Part shown: in pieces, positions 44,052 to 51,892 of the stretch
How positions within the stretch are numbered: position 1 is the stretch's first letter
How the letters are laid out: every line of letters begins with the position of its first letter
Assembly (NCBI GenBank): GCA_964549615.1
Contig: CAZJVP010000101.1
Span: 36,168-100,167, forward strand
DNA from: CAYVLA01 sp964549615 [NCBI: uncultured Thermococci archaeon]
GTDB lineage: Archaea > CAYQAE01 > CAYVLA01
DNA: 64,000 bases
Reading direction: 5' to 3'
The notes under the pieces: generated by a model
Told to the model about the DNA's origin: nothing
Seen by the model: the letters and a program-made list of their open reading frames with translations, nothing else
Databases searched by the model: none
Translations under genes and position numbers: made by a program

Positions 44052-44891
44052 TTGAGGATCTCCAGGAAGCTTGTGCTCGCGTGCGCTCTAGCCGCAGCGG
44101 TCTTCATACCCCTTGCGGTTATGGGTCAGTCTTGGTTTATCGAACGGCCGAGGGCTCAATACAGGGCCCTCCTACGCGGGTTGGGATTTGGGCCTTGCGT
44201 GAAGGCGGGGAGCATCACGGAGGCGGATGTGGAAAAGGTTGCGCAGGAGCTGGGTCTAACCGAGGAAGAGACGGAGAAGCTGAAGACCCTGATTGCAGAG
44301 ACGGAGCCCCTGAAAGAGGAACTCAGGGAGAAGATGGAGGAGATACGGGCGATAGTCGGCCCCAAGATACAGGAGAAGATCCAAGAGACCCGGGAGGAAT
44401 GTAAGGGGGTCCTTGACGAGGCCAAGGAGATCGTGGCCGAGATCAGAACTCTCTGCTCGGAGCTTAAGAAGGCCCAGGAGGAGGGCAACGCCGAGGAGGC
44501 CGAGCAGCTGAAGTCCCAGATCGAAGACAAGAGGGAGCAGCTCAAGGAGCTCTGCACCCAGCTTCGGGAGTCTGGCTGCGGCCCGATGGTTGGAAGATGT
44601 GTCAGAGGCCGGGTGATGGCGCGCTGGGGCATGAGGGGAGGCATGGGCCCGATGGGCTTCGGCCCGTTTGGAGGTTGGTGGCAGGACCTATCTGAGGAGG
44701 ACCGCAACACGCTCAAGTCGCTTTGGGAGGATCTGAGGGAAGCGGGCCAGGACCTGCGGGGCCTCATGGGAAAGGGAACGCAGGAAGACTTCAAGGCCAT
44801 CGCGGATAGGCTGGCGGATTTGATGTACCAGATCTCGGAATTCATGAAGGAGAAGGGGATCGCCCTGCCCAAAGGCGTCGGATGCCCTTAG
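44052..44891 (+). CDS. Secreted coiled-coil protein with Met/Gly-rich linker
   Basis: 279 residues starting at TTG 44052 after a GGTGATC Shine-Dalgarno site. Signal peptide LVLACALAAAVFIPLAVMG. Residues about 55-175 are a highly charged coiled coil rich in Glu and Lys. A short linker with Met, Gly and Phe (WGMRGGMGPMGFGPFGGWW, about 197-215) follows, then a second helical part. Four cysteines are spread through it. The layout loosely recalls Spy/CpxP-type periplasmic helical chaperones or metal-binding proteins, but no LTxxQ motif is seen. The next gene, also envelope-directed, follows within 30 bases. Confidence 0.75.
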   Translation: MRISRKLVLACALAAAVFIPLAVMGQSWFIERPRAQYRALLRGLGFGPCVKAGSITEADVEKVAQELGLTEEETEKLKTLIAETEPLKEELREKMEEIRAIVGPKIQEKIQETREECKGVLDEAKEIVAEIRTLCSELKKAQEEGNAEEAEQLKSQIEDKREQLKELCTQLRESGCGPMVGRCVRGRVMARWGMRGGMGPMGFGPFGGWWQDLSEEDRNTLKSLWEDLREAGQDLRGLMGKGTQEDFKAIADRLADLMYQISEFMKEKGIALPKGVGCP

Positions 44892-44921
44892 CTGAGTCGC
44901 ACGGATGGATAGGAAGGCGAC

Positions 44922-45608
44922 ATGATCTCAGAACGTGCTAGAGCCGCACTCATCTTCGTATCGGTTGTCATAGCCGGGAGTGTAGCGGCCGCCAGCCTCA
45001 TATCGACCATAAGGGAGCGGCGGTTGCAGAGGCAGGGTGACGACCCCGAAGCCTTCCTGCGCGACTTTCCTCAGCAGGATGCGAGCCAAAGCTTCCTGGG
45101 CGCCCCTGCCCTCCTGTTCGAACGGGCGGGCGAGTCGGTTTACGTGAACGAGCCGCCGGAGGAGGTCAAGGTTACCATCTTCACCAGGAAGGTCCCGGAG
45201 ACGGGCGTCCTAAGGAGAGTCCTAGAAAATCGGCCATACAGGACTTGGAGAACTGCAAGGGGCAGCCTTGTGACGCGGTCCGAGGGGACCATCGCCGTTG
45301 GGGACAGGCTACTGGTGGTGAGGTCCTTCAGGATCGACAACGGAAACCCCAAGGCGGACCTCTGGAGCACTGGGCCGCGTGCGGAGAAGATAGGTTCTAT
45401 TGAGTTCCAGGCTGTTGACGACAAGGTCGTCCAGGGCACGATCCAGCTGGAACGGACTGGACAGGAATACGACGTCATAATCCCCAGGGGTCACCCCAAC
45501 ATGACCGGCCTCTTGGAGAGTATTCGGGCGGTCAGGCCTCTGACGCGGGCGGAAGTCATGGCTTTGGTGAAGAGTTCCTACAACGCGTCAAGTCCGGCCG
45601 GCGGATAG
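44922..45608 (+). CDS. Single-pass membrane protein, unknown ectodomain
   Basis: 228 residues. An N-terminal helix (ALIFVSVVIAGSVAAASLI) is followed by a basic cluster (RERRLQRQ) and a soluble beta-rich domain of about 180 residues (EEVKVTIFTRKVPETGVL, GDRLLVVRSFRIDNGN). No family is recognised. A GGAAGG site seven bases before the ATG and a 30-base gap from the coiled-coil gene indicate a two-gene transcript. The two proteins probably meet in the envelope. Confidence 0.72.
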   Translation: MISERARAALIFVSVVIAGSVAAASLISTIRERRLQRQGDDPEAFLRDFPQQDASQSFLGAPALLFERAGESVYVNEPPEEVKVTIFTRKVPETGVLRRVLENRPYRTWRTARGSLVTRSEGTIAVGDRLLVVRSFRIDNGNPKADLWSTGPRAEKIGSIEFQAVDDKVVQGTIQLERTGQEYDVIIPRGHPNMTGLLESIRAVRPLTRAEVMALVKSSYNASSPAGG

Positions 45609-45698
45609 GCCCGGTCCGAGATGCAGGTTTGGGCAAGCCTCGTCGACCCCGTGGTAACACTATTCTGCTTCGATTTCCCGCGACGGTTGGGCGAGTGT

Positions 45699-46310
45699 GT
45701 GGCAGCCCCAACGATCGGAATCCTAGACTGCGGCTCGGGTAACCTTCGCAGCGTTCACAAAGCAATCGCCCACGAGGAGGGTTCGCCCAGGGTATCGACC
45801 CGGATAGACCCAGACTGGGATGGTTTGGTCCTCCCAGGGGTCGGGGCGTTTGGCCATGCGATGAGGGCGGTTCGCCCCGTTAGGGACGACCTCGCTGCTT
45901 TCCTAGAAGCGGGCAAGCCCTTCCTTGGCATCTGCCTAGGTCTGCAGATCCTTTTCGAGTCGAGCGAGGAGAACCCGGAGGAGCCGGGCCTGGGAATCCT
46001 GAAAGGCAGGATCGTCCGAATACGGGCGGCAAAGGTCCCGCACATTGGATGGAATTCCGTGGAGCTGAGTCGGGAATCCCGACTTTTCGAAGGCGTTGGG
46101 AGCGGCCAGCACCTGTACTTCGTTCATTCATACGCGGCAAGGCCGGAGGAGGATGTCGTGATCGCTACTTGTGAGCACGAGGGAGAACCAATCGTATCCG
46201 CCGTGGAGAGGGATAACATCTACGCCTGCCAGTTCCACCCGGAAAAGAGCGGCCGGGCAGGGCTGAGGATCGTTCGGAACTTCGTCGAGATGTCAAGGGG
46301 CGGTCGGTAG
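45699..46310 (+). CDS. hisH: Imidazole glycerol phosphate synthase glutaminase subunit HisH
   Basis: 203 residues from GTG 45699. Class I glutamine amidotransferase with Cys 79 in GICLGLQ and the His 180/Glu 182 pair in QFHPEKSG; PGVGAFG and HIGWNSV are HisH signatures. It frees ammonia from glutamine and passes it to HisF. ATG 45621 is upstream in frame but gives an odd hydrophobic extension; a TATTCT box at 45661-45666 also sits between the two. The stop TAG shares its last base with the GTG start of hisF, so the subunits are coupled. Confidence 0.92.
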   Translation: MAAPTIGILDCGSGNLRSVHKAIAHEEGSPRVSTRIDPDWDGLVLPGVGAFGHAMRAVRPVRDDLAAFLEAGKPFLGICLGLQILFESSEENPEEPGLGILKGRIVRIRAAKVPHIGWNSVELSRESRLFEGVGSGQHLYFVHSYAARPEEDVVIATCEHEGEPIVSAVERDNIYACQFHPEKSGRAGLRIVRNFVEMSRGGR

Positions 46311-47137
46311 TGGCGCTGGCGAAACGTATCATTCCATGCCTTGACTGCGACCTCGCCATTCCCCAGGGCAGGGTGATCAAGGGCGTGAGGTTCAAGCGCC
46401 ATGTCTATGCGGGCGATCCCGCCGAGAGGGCAAGGGAGTACGAGGAGCAGGGGGCGGATGAGATCGTCTTCCTCGACGTCACCGCTTCCCAGGAGAGAAG
46501 GGAAACCATGACCAACGTTGTCGAGCGGACGACCGACGAGGTTTTCATTCCAGTGACGGTTGGCGGCGGGATCAGGAAGGTAGAGGACTTCGTGAGGATG
46601 CTCAGGGCCGGGGCGGACAAGTGCTCCGTCACCACCCACGCACTGCTGGACCCGGACCTGATCTCCCGAGCGGCGAGGGTGGTGGGGTCCCAAGCGGTGG
46701 TCGTTTCCATAGATGCCCAAAGGCACGCGGCCGACGGTTCCCCCGGAAGGAACGTGGTGGATACGCCGATGGGCCCGTCCTGGTACGAGTGTTGGGCTTA
46801 CGGGGGTGCCCAGGGGACCGGCCGAGATGTCATAGCGTGGGCCGTGGAGGCCGAAAGGAGGGGCGCGGGAGAGATCCTGCTCAACAGCATTGAGGCAGAT
46901 GGCATGCAGGTGGGCTATGACTGGGCCCTGACGAAGGCGGTCTCCGAGCGCGTGAGCATCCCCGTCATTGCATCCGGCGGGTGCGGGCGACCCGAACACT
47001 TCTTGGAGGTCTTCACGAAGGGCCGGGCGGACGCTGCCCTAGCGGCCAGCATATTCCACTTTGGCAAGTACAGCGTGGGCGAGGTCAAGCGTTACCTGGC
47101 GGAGCACGGCATCCCTGTGCGTCTGGCAGGCGATTAG
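46310..47137 (+). CDS. hisF: Imidazole glycerol phosphate synthase cyclase subunit HisF (copy 2)
   Basis: 275 residues, GTG start overlapping the hisH stop by one base. TIM barrel with Asp 12 (IPCLD) and Asp 135 (VVSIDAQ), TVGGGIRK and VIASGGCG phosphate loops. Two insertions relative to copy 1 are visible: CDLAIPQG in the first loop and a segment around MGPSWYECWAYGG (about 158-170). Being paired with hisH, it is the likely biosynthetic subunit, or part of a HisF2/HisH2-type amidation system; the insertions make the second reading worth considering. No other his gene lies nearby. Confidence 0.9.
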   Translation: MALAKRIIPCLDCDLAIPQGRVIKGVRFKRHVYAGDPAERAREYEEQGADEIVFLDVTASQERRETMTNVVERTTDEVFIPVTVGGGIRKVEDFVRMLRAGADKCSVTTHALLDPDLISRAARVVGSQAVVVSIDAQRHAADGSPGRNVVDTPMGPSWYECWAYGGAQGTGRDVIAWAVEAERRGAGEILLNSIEADGMQVGYDWALTKAVSERVSIPVIASGGCGRPEHFLEVFTKGRADAALAASIFHFGKYSVGEVKRYLAEHGIPVRLAGD

Positions 47138-47165
47138 GACCGTCGCATTTCCGCGTGCCGGCCGG

Positions 47166-48314
47166 CTATGCGAGGGATTTGATGAATTCGTCGAACAGGA
47201 ACGTGGCATCAAGCGGCCCGGGCGTTGCCTCGGGGTGAAACTGCGTGGTCATTATGCGGTAGTCCTGATGGTCCAGACCCTCGACGCTGCCGTCGTTGAG
47301 GTTCTTCATCGTGATGCGCAGGCCGGTGTTAGCAAGCGAGTCGGGATTGACTGCGTACCCGTGGTTCTGGGTCGTGATGTATACCCTGTTGCGATCGAGG
47401 TCCTTGACCGGGTGGTTTCCGCCCCTGTGGCCGAACTTCATCTTGTAGGTGCTCGCTCCGAGGGCGAGGGCCGCTATCTGGTGTCCCAGGCAGATGCACA
47501 TCAGGGGAAAGTCTGGTGCGAGGCGCCTAACGGTCTCCTGTGGTTGGGTCGCCCTGGCCGGGTCCCCGGGGCCGTTGCTGACGATGATGAACCTTGGTTC
47601 GTAGGATGCAACTTCGTCCGCGTTGCAGCTGTACGGGAGCACGACGACGTCGAACCCTCTCTGGGCCACGTTGCGGGCGATGCTCCTCTTCATTCCGCAG
47701 TCGACTATGACGCACCTTTTTTCTGATCGGAGGTCCGCCACGCTCGCGACCTCCCTCGCGTCAGGCGCACGCAGGAAGCGAGGCGCCTTGGTCGAGGCCA
47801 GATGGATAAGGTCGAGCTCGGACAGCTCGGGTGTCTCCCTCGCTTCCCTAACCAGTTCATCCCTGTCGATCCTGCCTTTGCCGACCTCCATTGCGGCGTT
47901 CATGGCACCCTCGGTTCTAATCTTGATCGTGATCTCCCTGGTGTCGACCTGCTCGATCCCGGGGACGCCGTTCTTCTGCAGGTACTCGTGTATGGTCATC
48001 ACAGCATCCCGGTGGCTGGTGACCGGGGATGCCTCCCTGACGACGAACCCGCTGGGCTGGATGCGGTCCGACTCGAACCTTTCCGGGTGCTTAACGGGGT
48101 CCGAGACGCCATAGTTCCCGATGAGCGGGTAGGTCATGAGCAGGATGTGGCCGATGAAGCTTGGATCGGTCAGGGTCTCCTCATACCCAGTCATCGAAGT
48201 ATCGAAGACAAGTTCACCTGCCGCGTGCCCGGGCGCCCCGAATCCCCTGCCCTCGTAGACGGAGCCGTCCGCAAGAGCCAGGACCGCCTTGAGCTTGGGC
48301 ATCTCCTTTTCCAC
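47166..48314 (-). CDS. carA: Carbamoyl-phosphate synthase small (glutaminase) subunit
   Basis: 382 residues, normal for CarA. The N-terminal domain has TSMTGYEETLTDPSF; the C-terminal glutaminase has Cys 275 in CICLGHQ, PGDPARA, and the FHPEATPGP motif. It feeds ammonia to CarB for carbamoyl phosphate used in pyrimidine and arginine synthesis. carB is not in the window next to it. A TTATTT box at 48342-48347 is about 30 bases upstream of GTG 48314, which supports that start; ATG 48302 is an alternative. Confidence 0.93.
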   Translation of the reverse strand: MEKEMPKLKAVLALADGSVYEGRGFGAPGHAAGELVFDTSMTGYEETLTDPSFIGHILLMTYPLIGNYGVSDPVKHPERFESDRIQPSGFVVREASPVTSHRDAVMTIHEYLQKNGVPGIEQVDTREITIKIRTEGAMNAAMEVGKGRIDRDELVREARETPELSELDLIHLASTKAPRFLRAPDAREVASVADLRSEKRCVIVDCGMKRSIARNVAQRGFDVVVLPYSCNADEVASYEPRFIIVSNGPGDPARATQPQETVRRLAPDFPLMCICLGHQIAALALGASTYKMKFGHRGGNHPVKDLDRNRVYITTQNHGYAVNPDSLANTGLRITMKNLNDGSVEGLDHQDYRIMTTQFHPEATPGPLDATFLFDEFIKSLA

Positions 48315-48474
48315 CGACCTTGCGCGATCGGTGAGCGTGCCTTATTTGTCTTTTTGCGGGAAGGAAGTGCCCGAGGCGCGCTGAGGGGATTCGGAGCAAC
48401 GATGCGTGTGCCTGCATCGGGCGGGTCACCGAGAAGCCTTGCGTCGGGCGCCCGATCAGGTCGACGGGTAAAGC

Positions 48475-48480
48475 TTTTTA
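48475..48480 (+). promoter_or_regulatory. TATA box of the 48506 gene
   Basis: TTTTTA is centred 27-28 bases before ATG 48506. Confidence 0.6.
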
Positions 48481-48505
48481 TCGGTACGTTTCGCCGCGAA
48501 CAACG

Positions 48506-48733
48506 ATGAAGACATACCTTCTCGTCTTCCATTCAAGCGAGGGCGCGCCGCCCTCCGAGGTCGTGGAGCGCATAAAGTCGGTCGGATTCAAGGTGATGAA
48601 GGGTTACTATGATTTTGTTTACGAGTGGGAGGAGCAGGAAAACGTGGAGGAGGTCGTGAAGATCGCAGACGTGCTCCACACGGTGCTCAAGGGGACCGGC
48701 ACGACCTTCAAGCTCGAGACGACTCCGGACTAG
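48506..48733 (+). CDS. Small conserved-looking archaeal protein
   Basis: 75 residues, predicted beta-alpha-beta-beta-alpha-beta like a small ferredoxin-like domain (KTYLLVFHSS, PSEVVERIKSVGFKVMKGYYDFVYEW, IADVLHTVLKGTGTTFKLET). No cofactor or catalytic motif. The promoter spacing and acidic, well-formed composition support a real gene. Its stop overlaps the end of the convergent XPF-like gene by four bases. Function unknown. Confidence 0.8.
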   Translation: MKTYLLVFHSSEGAPPSEVVERIKSVGFKVMKGYYDFVYEWEEQENVEEVVKIADVLHTVLKGTGTTFKLETTPD

Positions 48734-49407
48734 GCCTCGAAGGTGCGGTCGAGCAGATCAACGATTTTCCTTGCCTTACGGGAGCCTACTCCCCTGACCC
48801 TGGATATCGAATGTTCAGGGGCCTGAAGGATCGAGCGAAGGCTCTTGAATTCGTGCAGTAGCCTTCTGGAGAGAACGGGCCCGATGCCGGGAAGGGCCTC
48901 CAACAGGAGTAGGGCGGTCTCCATGTCGTCACGCGCCTTGCTCGGTCTAAGGCGAGGGTTGGATGGGGAGGTGCCTATCTTCTGTGACATGAGCCAGATG
49001 AGGAGCGCGGAGGTCGCCATGTCGGGCGTCTGGAGGACGCCGATTGGGCTGGAAAGCACGAGCCTGGAGACGTAGCCGTAGAAGGACCTCATGTTCACCG
49101 TCCTGGGGCGATTTTCTGGCCTGCCCTCGATGAGCAAGAACGGCATCTTGAACGCCGCAGAGAGGTGTTGGAGCTGGTAGCCAAGCCTTCCGGAATACAT
49201 CGAGGATAGGAAGTCCGATATCGTTTTCCTCTCGATGCACACCGAGTCGGAGAGGATGTAGTCCCCGATGCCGAGATACGCTACGGTCACCCGTGCGCCC
49301 AGCTTGACGAGGGCCATTCTCATCTCGGCTGGCTCATATATGTCCATCGAGATCCTGCCGGCGGATACCGTGTTGAGGGGCGGCACCTCCCCCGCGTAGG
49401 AGCCCAA
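48730..49407 (-). CDS. XPF/ERCC4-family structure-specific nuclease (short, helicase-less)
   Basis: 225 residues. The ERCC4 nuclease core is seen as GDYILSD (48-54) and IERKTISDF (58-66), the GDx(n)ERKx3D signature. A tandem helix-hairpin-helix domain follows (LEALPGIGPVLSRRLL, ISRVRGVGSRKARKIV). The protein cuts branched DNA such as 3' flaps and forks. No SF2 helicase domain is fused, unlike euryarchaeal Hef; the short form is typical of Crenarchaeota and relatives and is one of the lineage clues here. A CTTAAG box at about 49434-49440 is 28-30 bases upstream of the ATG. Confidence 0.9.
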   Translation of the reverse strand: MGSYAGEVPPLNTVSAGRISMDIYEPAEMRMALVKLGARVTVAYLGIGDYILSDSVCIERKTISDFLSSMYSGRLGYQLQHLSAAFKMPFLLIEGRPENRPRTVNMRSFYGYVSRLVLSSPIGVLQTPDMATSALLIWLMSQKIGTSPSNPRLRPSKARDDMETALLLLEALPGIGPVLSRRLLHEFKSLRSILQAPEHSISRVRGVGSRKARKIVDLLDRTFEA

Positions 49408-49677
49408 GATGCCTTGATCTCGCGAGCAATCAGACTTAAGGCAATCCTATCGCCCCGCGATAGGATTGTAAAAGCGACGCTGCTGGGAAGCAATCCACAG
49501 ATCGCCTGGCGGGGGATCTCGGGCCCATTGATTGATCTGGGTGACCGGTCGGTTCGGCGCGATAAGGGTTATAAGAGGGCGGAGAATCCGGGATGAGGAG
49601 ACCTACAGCATGGCGGACAGGGGCAGCAACATGGAAAGGATCATGCATGGCCAGAAACTCATCGTGAGGACGCAAAC

Positions 49678-49881
49678 ATGCTGGTCAGCCTGGGCGGGAT
49701 GGACGTACTCAACGCAAGGAAGGTCACCGTCGTACCTAACATGATCGCCAACGCGGGCGCGCGATGGGTTCGATGGAGGAAGTACTTACGTTTCCTTTCC
49801 AGGATAAGGGTCGACAAATCCCAAACAGTCGACCTGATCTTGAGATGGAATGGACAGCTTGAAGGGAGGTTGTTGCAATGA
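49678..49881 (+). CDS. Possible small protein upstream of the aldo/keto reductase
   Basis: 67 residues, overlapping the next start by ATGA. GTGAGG lies eight bases before the ATG, and a GGTTATAAG box near 49566-49574 could drive the pair. MDVLNARKVTVVPNMIANAG resembles a fragment of glutamate/leucine dehydrogenases (VVPDxxANAGG) but the following residues do not, so this may be a relic or a chance frame kept open by the coupling. Confidence 0.35.
   Translation: MLVSLGGMDVLNARKVTVVPNMIANAGARWVRWRKYLRFLSRIRVDKSQTVDLILRWNGQLEGRLLQ
49864..49870 (+). promoter_or_regulatory. Shine-Dalgarno site of the aldo/keto reductase gene
   Basis: GGGAGGT is seven bases before ATG 49878, an unusually strong site for this window, consistent with an internal operon gene. 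Confidence 0.65.
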
Positions 49882-50978
49882 TATACAGACGGCTGGGAAG
49901 GACCGGCATCAAGGTCTCGGTCATCGGGTACGGGGCCATCAAGCTTCCGCTTCTGTCCGAAGCGGCGGCCACTGCGACGATCAGCCGGGCACTTGACCTG
50001 GGCGTCAATTTCATCGACACGGCGAGGAACTACGGGGACAGCGAACGGAAGATCGGTGTTGCCACCCGCGGCCGCAGGGACGAGTTTTTCATAGCGACGA
50101 AGACGTCGCAAAGGACAGCCAGAGGTGCAAAGGACGATCTGAGAACGAGCCTGATGGAACTGGGCATGGATAGGATCGATCTATGGCAGCTTCACACCGT
50201 GAGCGATCCATCGTCCTACGCGCAGGTCATGGGCCCCGGCGGCGCGCTTGAGGCCATGCGGTGGGCCCAAGAGGAGGGCCTCGTCGACCACGTCGGGATC
50301 ACCATCCACCGCGACCGCAACGTGATGAAACTCGCCATAGAATCGGGGGAGTTTGAGACCATCATGCTTGCCTACTCCGTCATCGACCAGGAACACGTGG
50401 AACGGGAGATCCTGCCCCTCTGCGGAAGGAGGAAGCTTGGGGTCATCGTGATGAAACCCCTTTGCGGCGGCGCGCTGGCCACGCCTCGAACGCAAGATGA
50501 GGCGGGGCGCAAGCCGGATCCGATCGTGCGTGGGAGCCTCCGATACGTGATATCGAACAGATGGGTTTCCACAGCCATTCCGGGGATCCAGTCGGTCCGG
50601 GAGGTGGAGGAGAACTGTGCCGTGGGGCGCAGCGTTCGTCCCGTCTCGCCGAGGGAGAAGAGACGCCTGCTGCGGCTCATAGGCTCCTTGGGCGTTTCGT
50701 TCCGCTACGGCCAGAGATGCCTAAGGTGCGGGTACTGCCTGCCGTGTCCGAACGGGATAATGATCCCGGACGTGTTCAGGGCCTTGGATGAGTACCAAGG
50801 GTACCCGGAGGAGATAAGGTCCATCGGCCTGGAAACCTACAGGTCCCTGAAGGTGAAGCCAGATGCCTGCACCGAGTGCAGGAGGTGCGCCAGGAGGTGC
50901 CCCGGCGGGATAGACATACCCGCAAAGCTCAAGGAGGCGCGGATGGTCTTGGAGCAAGCCCTGCGCGATGCGGGCTGA
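49878..50978 (+). CDS. Aldo/keto reductase with C-terminal ferredoxin-type 4Fe-4S domain
   Basis: 366 residues. The AKR barrel has the catalytic tetrad Asp 47 (FIDTA), Tyr 52 (RNYGDSE), Lys 75 (ATKT) and His 106 (LHTV). From about residue 275 two cysteine clusters appear: CLRCGYCLPCPNG and CTECRRCARRCPGGIDIP. This two-part design is a known subgroup, often annotated as 'predicted oxidoreductases of the aldo/keto reductase family' with Fe-S. The clusters suggest electron input from ferredoxin instead of, or besides, NADPH. Substrate unknown. Confidence 0.92.
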   Translation: MIYRRLGRTGIKVSVIGYGAIKLPLLSEAAATATISRALDLGVNFIDTARNYGDSERKIGVATRGRRDEFFIATKTSQRTARGAKDDLRTSLMELGMDRIDLWQLHTVSDPSSYAQVMGPGGALEAMRWAQEEGLVDHVGITIHRDRNVMKLAIESGEFETIMLAYSVIDQEHVEREILPLCGRRKLGVIVMKPLCGGALATPRTQDEAGRKPDPIVRGSLRYVISNRWVSTAIPGIQSVREVEENCAVGRSVRPVSPREKRRLLRLIGSLGVSFRYGQRCLRCGYCLPCPNGIMIPDVFRALDEYQGYPEEIRSIGLETYRSLKVKPDACTECRRCARRCPGGIDIPAKLKEARMVLEQALRDAG

Positions 50979-51040
50979 TGGGTCGGGCCTTTTGTTGGGT
51001 TTGCCTGCCCTAGGCTCGATGGGCCAGCGACAACGAAGGC

Positions 51041-51046
51041 TTTATC
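51041..51046 (+). promoter_or_regulatory. TATA-like box of the TIM-barrel isomerase gene
   Basis: TTTATC is centred about 37 bases before GTG 51080, predicting a start of transcription near 51070. That places the upstream GTG 51062 outside the transcript. Confidence 0.45.
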
Positions 51047-51079
51047 CACCCGGCCATCATCGTGGCAACGGGTGTCGAT

Positions 51080-51853
51080 GTGAAGATTTCCATATCGGCA
51101 TACAGCCTGCACCGAGAGATAGGGCAAGGCAACATATCGATGTTGGACTTCATCGGAATCGCCTCGGAAAGGTACGGGGTGCACGCCGTCGAGCTGAACT
51201 CCCCGTTTTTCGAGAGTACGCCCGGCTACCTCACGCGGCTCAAGCAAGCTCTGGACGAGCACGGCGTGGCGGTTCAGAACATTGCCGTTGATCTCGGCAA
51301 CATCGCTGACCCGGACGAGTCCAAGAGGATCGACTGGGTGAACAAGAACGCTGCCTGGCTGGACGTTGCCAGGAGGATAGGGTGTCGGTCCATAAGGGTC
51401 AATGCTGGGCATGCCGAGGACGGGGAGGCCGGCCTGATGCGGTCGATCGACAGCTACAGGAGGATCGTGCGGCGGGCCAAGAGGCTGGGGATGACGGTCC
51501 TCTTGGAGAACCATGGCGGGTACAGCTCGGATCCCGACAGCATCCTGAAATACGTGTCGGTCCTTGGCACTGCGAACTTCGGCGTCTGCCCGGACTTCGG
51601 CAACTTCGAGCCCGGCATTAGGTACGAGGCCTTGGAGAAGATCGCGCCGTACGCGAAGTTCGTCCACGGGAAGACCTACGAGTTCGACGCCGAGGGAAAC
51701 GAGACGACCCTAGACATACCGAAGATCATCAAGATCCTGGAGCGCGCCCGCTACAACGGATATGTATCGGTCGAGTACGAGGGCCGCGGAGATGAGTACG
51801 AGGGAATAGCATCGACGATCGCGCTTCTGCGCAGGTGTGGGCTGGAACTCTGA
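51080..51853 (+). CDS. Sugar phosphate isomerase/epimerase-like TIM-barrel
   Basis: 257 residues from GTG 51080 (KISISAYSLHREI). Xylose-isomerase-like fold with metal-ligand Glu in TVLLENHGGYS, Asp in GVCPDFGNFE, His in AKFVHGKTYEF and Glu in VSVEYEGRGDEY. Members include IolE/IolI-type and related sugar epimerases. GTG 51062 would add six residues but lies upstream of the predicted transcription start. It is a separate transcript from the aldo/keto reductase; both could work on the same imported sugar acid. Confidence 0.87.
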   Translation: MKISISAYSLHREIGQGNISMLDFIGIASERYGVHAVELNSPFFESTPGYLTRLKQALDEHGVAVQNIAVDLGNIADPDESKRIDWVNKNAAWLDVARRIGCRSIRVNAGHAEDGEAGLMRSIDSYRRIVRRAKRLGMTVLLENHGGYSSDPDSILKYVSVLGTANFGVCPDFGNFEPGIRYEALEKIAPYAKFVHGKTYEFDAEGNETTLDIPKIIKILERARYNGYVSVEYEGRGDEYEGIASTIALLRRCGLEL

Positions 51854-51892
51854 GGGACGAGCAAGCCCGAGCACGCATCGGGGCGCTGGGAA

